A stretch of DNA of 5,931 nucleotides from Actinomycetota bacterium. GTDB lineage: Bacteria > Actinomycetota > Actinomycetes > Streptosporangiales > Streptosporangiaceae. The notes below the pieces were generated by a model. It was not told the DNA's origin. It made no database searches and was given only the letters and a program-made list of their open reading frames with translations. The position numbers and the translations under genes are program-made. Shown here one piece after another: positions 5,830 through 5,931 of this stretch. The stretch's first letter is position 1. The number at the start of each line of letters is the position of its first letter. The stretch lies in NCBI GenBank assembly GCA_003168295.1, contig PMST01000257.1:18179-24109 (forward strand), given 5' to 3'.

Positions 5830-5931
5830 ATGCACCTGCTGCGCCGCCGTACCGCACGGCTGCGCCTGACCGTGCTGTACGGCACCTTGTCGCTACTGAG
5901 CGGCATCGGGCTGCTGGCCATTCTTGGCCTG
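5830..5931 (+). CDS. Sensor histidine kinase, N-terminal fragment (runs off the right edge)
   Basis: Thirty-four codons are visible. A short Arg-rich cytoplasmic start (LLRRRTARLR) is followed by the hydrophobic run LTVLYGTLSLLSGIGLLAIL. The pattern RLTxLYGxLxLLSGxxLLAI is the characteristic first membrane helix of actinobacterial two-component sensor kinases, which is why I name it from so little. No catalytic part is in the window, so kinase activity is not seen directly. The ATG at 5830 has AAGGAG 5 bases upstream. GTG 5803 is an in-frame alternative that would add nine residues. It is divergent from the ABC operon with 122 bases between start codons, a layout seen where a two-component system controls an exporter. 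A partner response regulator, if any, must lie downstream of the window. Confidence 0.6.
   Translation, partial: MHLLRRRTARLRLTVLYGTLSLLSGIGLLAILGL

Noticed and set aside
5718..5921. Minus-strand open frame of 67 codons across the divergent gap and kinase start
   Set aside because: It is antisense to the kinase N-terminus, covers the promoter region and shows no family features.
1..5931. CRISPR array, tRNA, rRNA, insertion sequence or attachment site
   Set aside because: I saw no regularly spaced repeats, no cloverleaf-like sequences, no transposase motifs and no paired terminal repeats.

Overview
This window is GC-rich with strong G/C bias at third codon positions. Its gene families (a Streptomyces-type SGNH lipoprotein, an FCD/GntR regulator, two-permease ABC-2 operons, histidine kinase openings of the form RLTxLYGxLxLLSG) point to a high-GC actinomycete. 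I cannot name a genus.

Layout: (1) Bases 1-428 (+) hold the C-terminal part of a type I extradiol dioxygenase-like (VOC superfamily) protein, cut by the left edge. (2) Convergent with it on the minus strand is a secreted SGNH/GDSL-hydrolase lipoprotein (462-1352), preceded upstream by a GntR/FCD transcription factor (1423-2196). (3) Bases 2197-2391 are intergenic and unusually rich in signals: a ribosome binding site that fixes the regulator start, a dyad AACTG-CATA-CAGTT over a candidate -10, an A/T-only palindrome of 17 bp, and a GC-rich hairpin just behind the ABC operon. (4) Bases 2392-5707 (-) are a three-gene ABC export operon: a BcrA-like ATPase, a 531-residue permease with a large extracytoplasmic beta-sandwich insert, and a 263-residue permease. 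The genes are joined by ATGA and GTGA overlaps. (5) Bases 5708-5829 are a divergent promoter region with a nested inverted repeat. (6) At 5830 the first 34 codons of a sensor histidine kinase run off the right edge on the plus strand.

How the parts may work together: the ATPase and the two unequal permeases very probably form one exporter, with the kinase gene back to back across a shared control region. This resembles sensor-plus-efflux modules of Gram-positive bacteria, although no substrate can be read from the sequence. The GntR regulator probably represses itself. Its small-molecule ligand and any link to the ring-cleavage-type gene or to the lipoprotein are unknown. The least ordinary parts are the permease ectodomain, the nested dyad in the divergent promoter, and the AT-rich palindrome in an otherwise GC-rich window.
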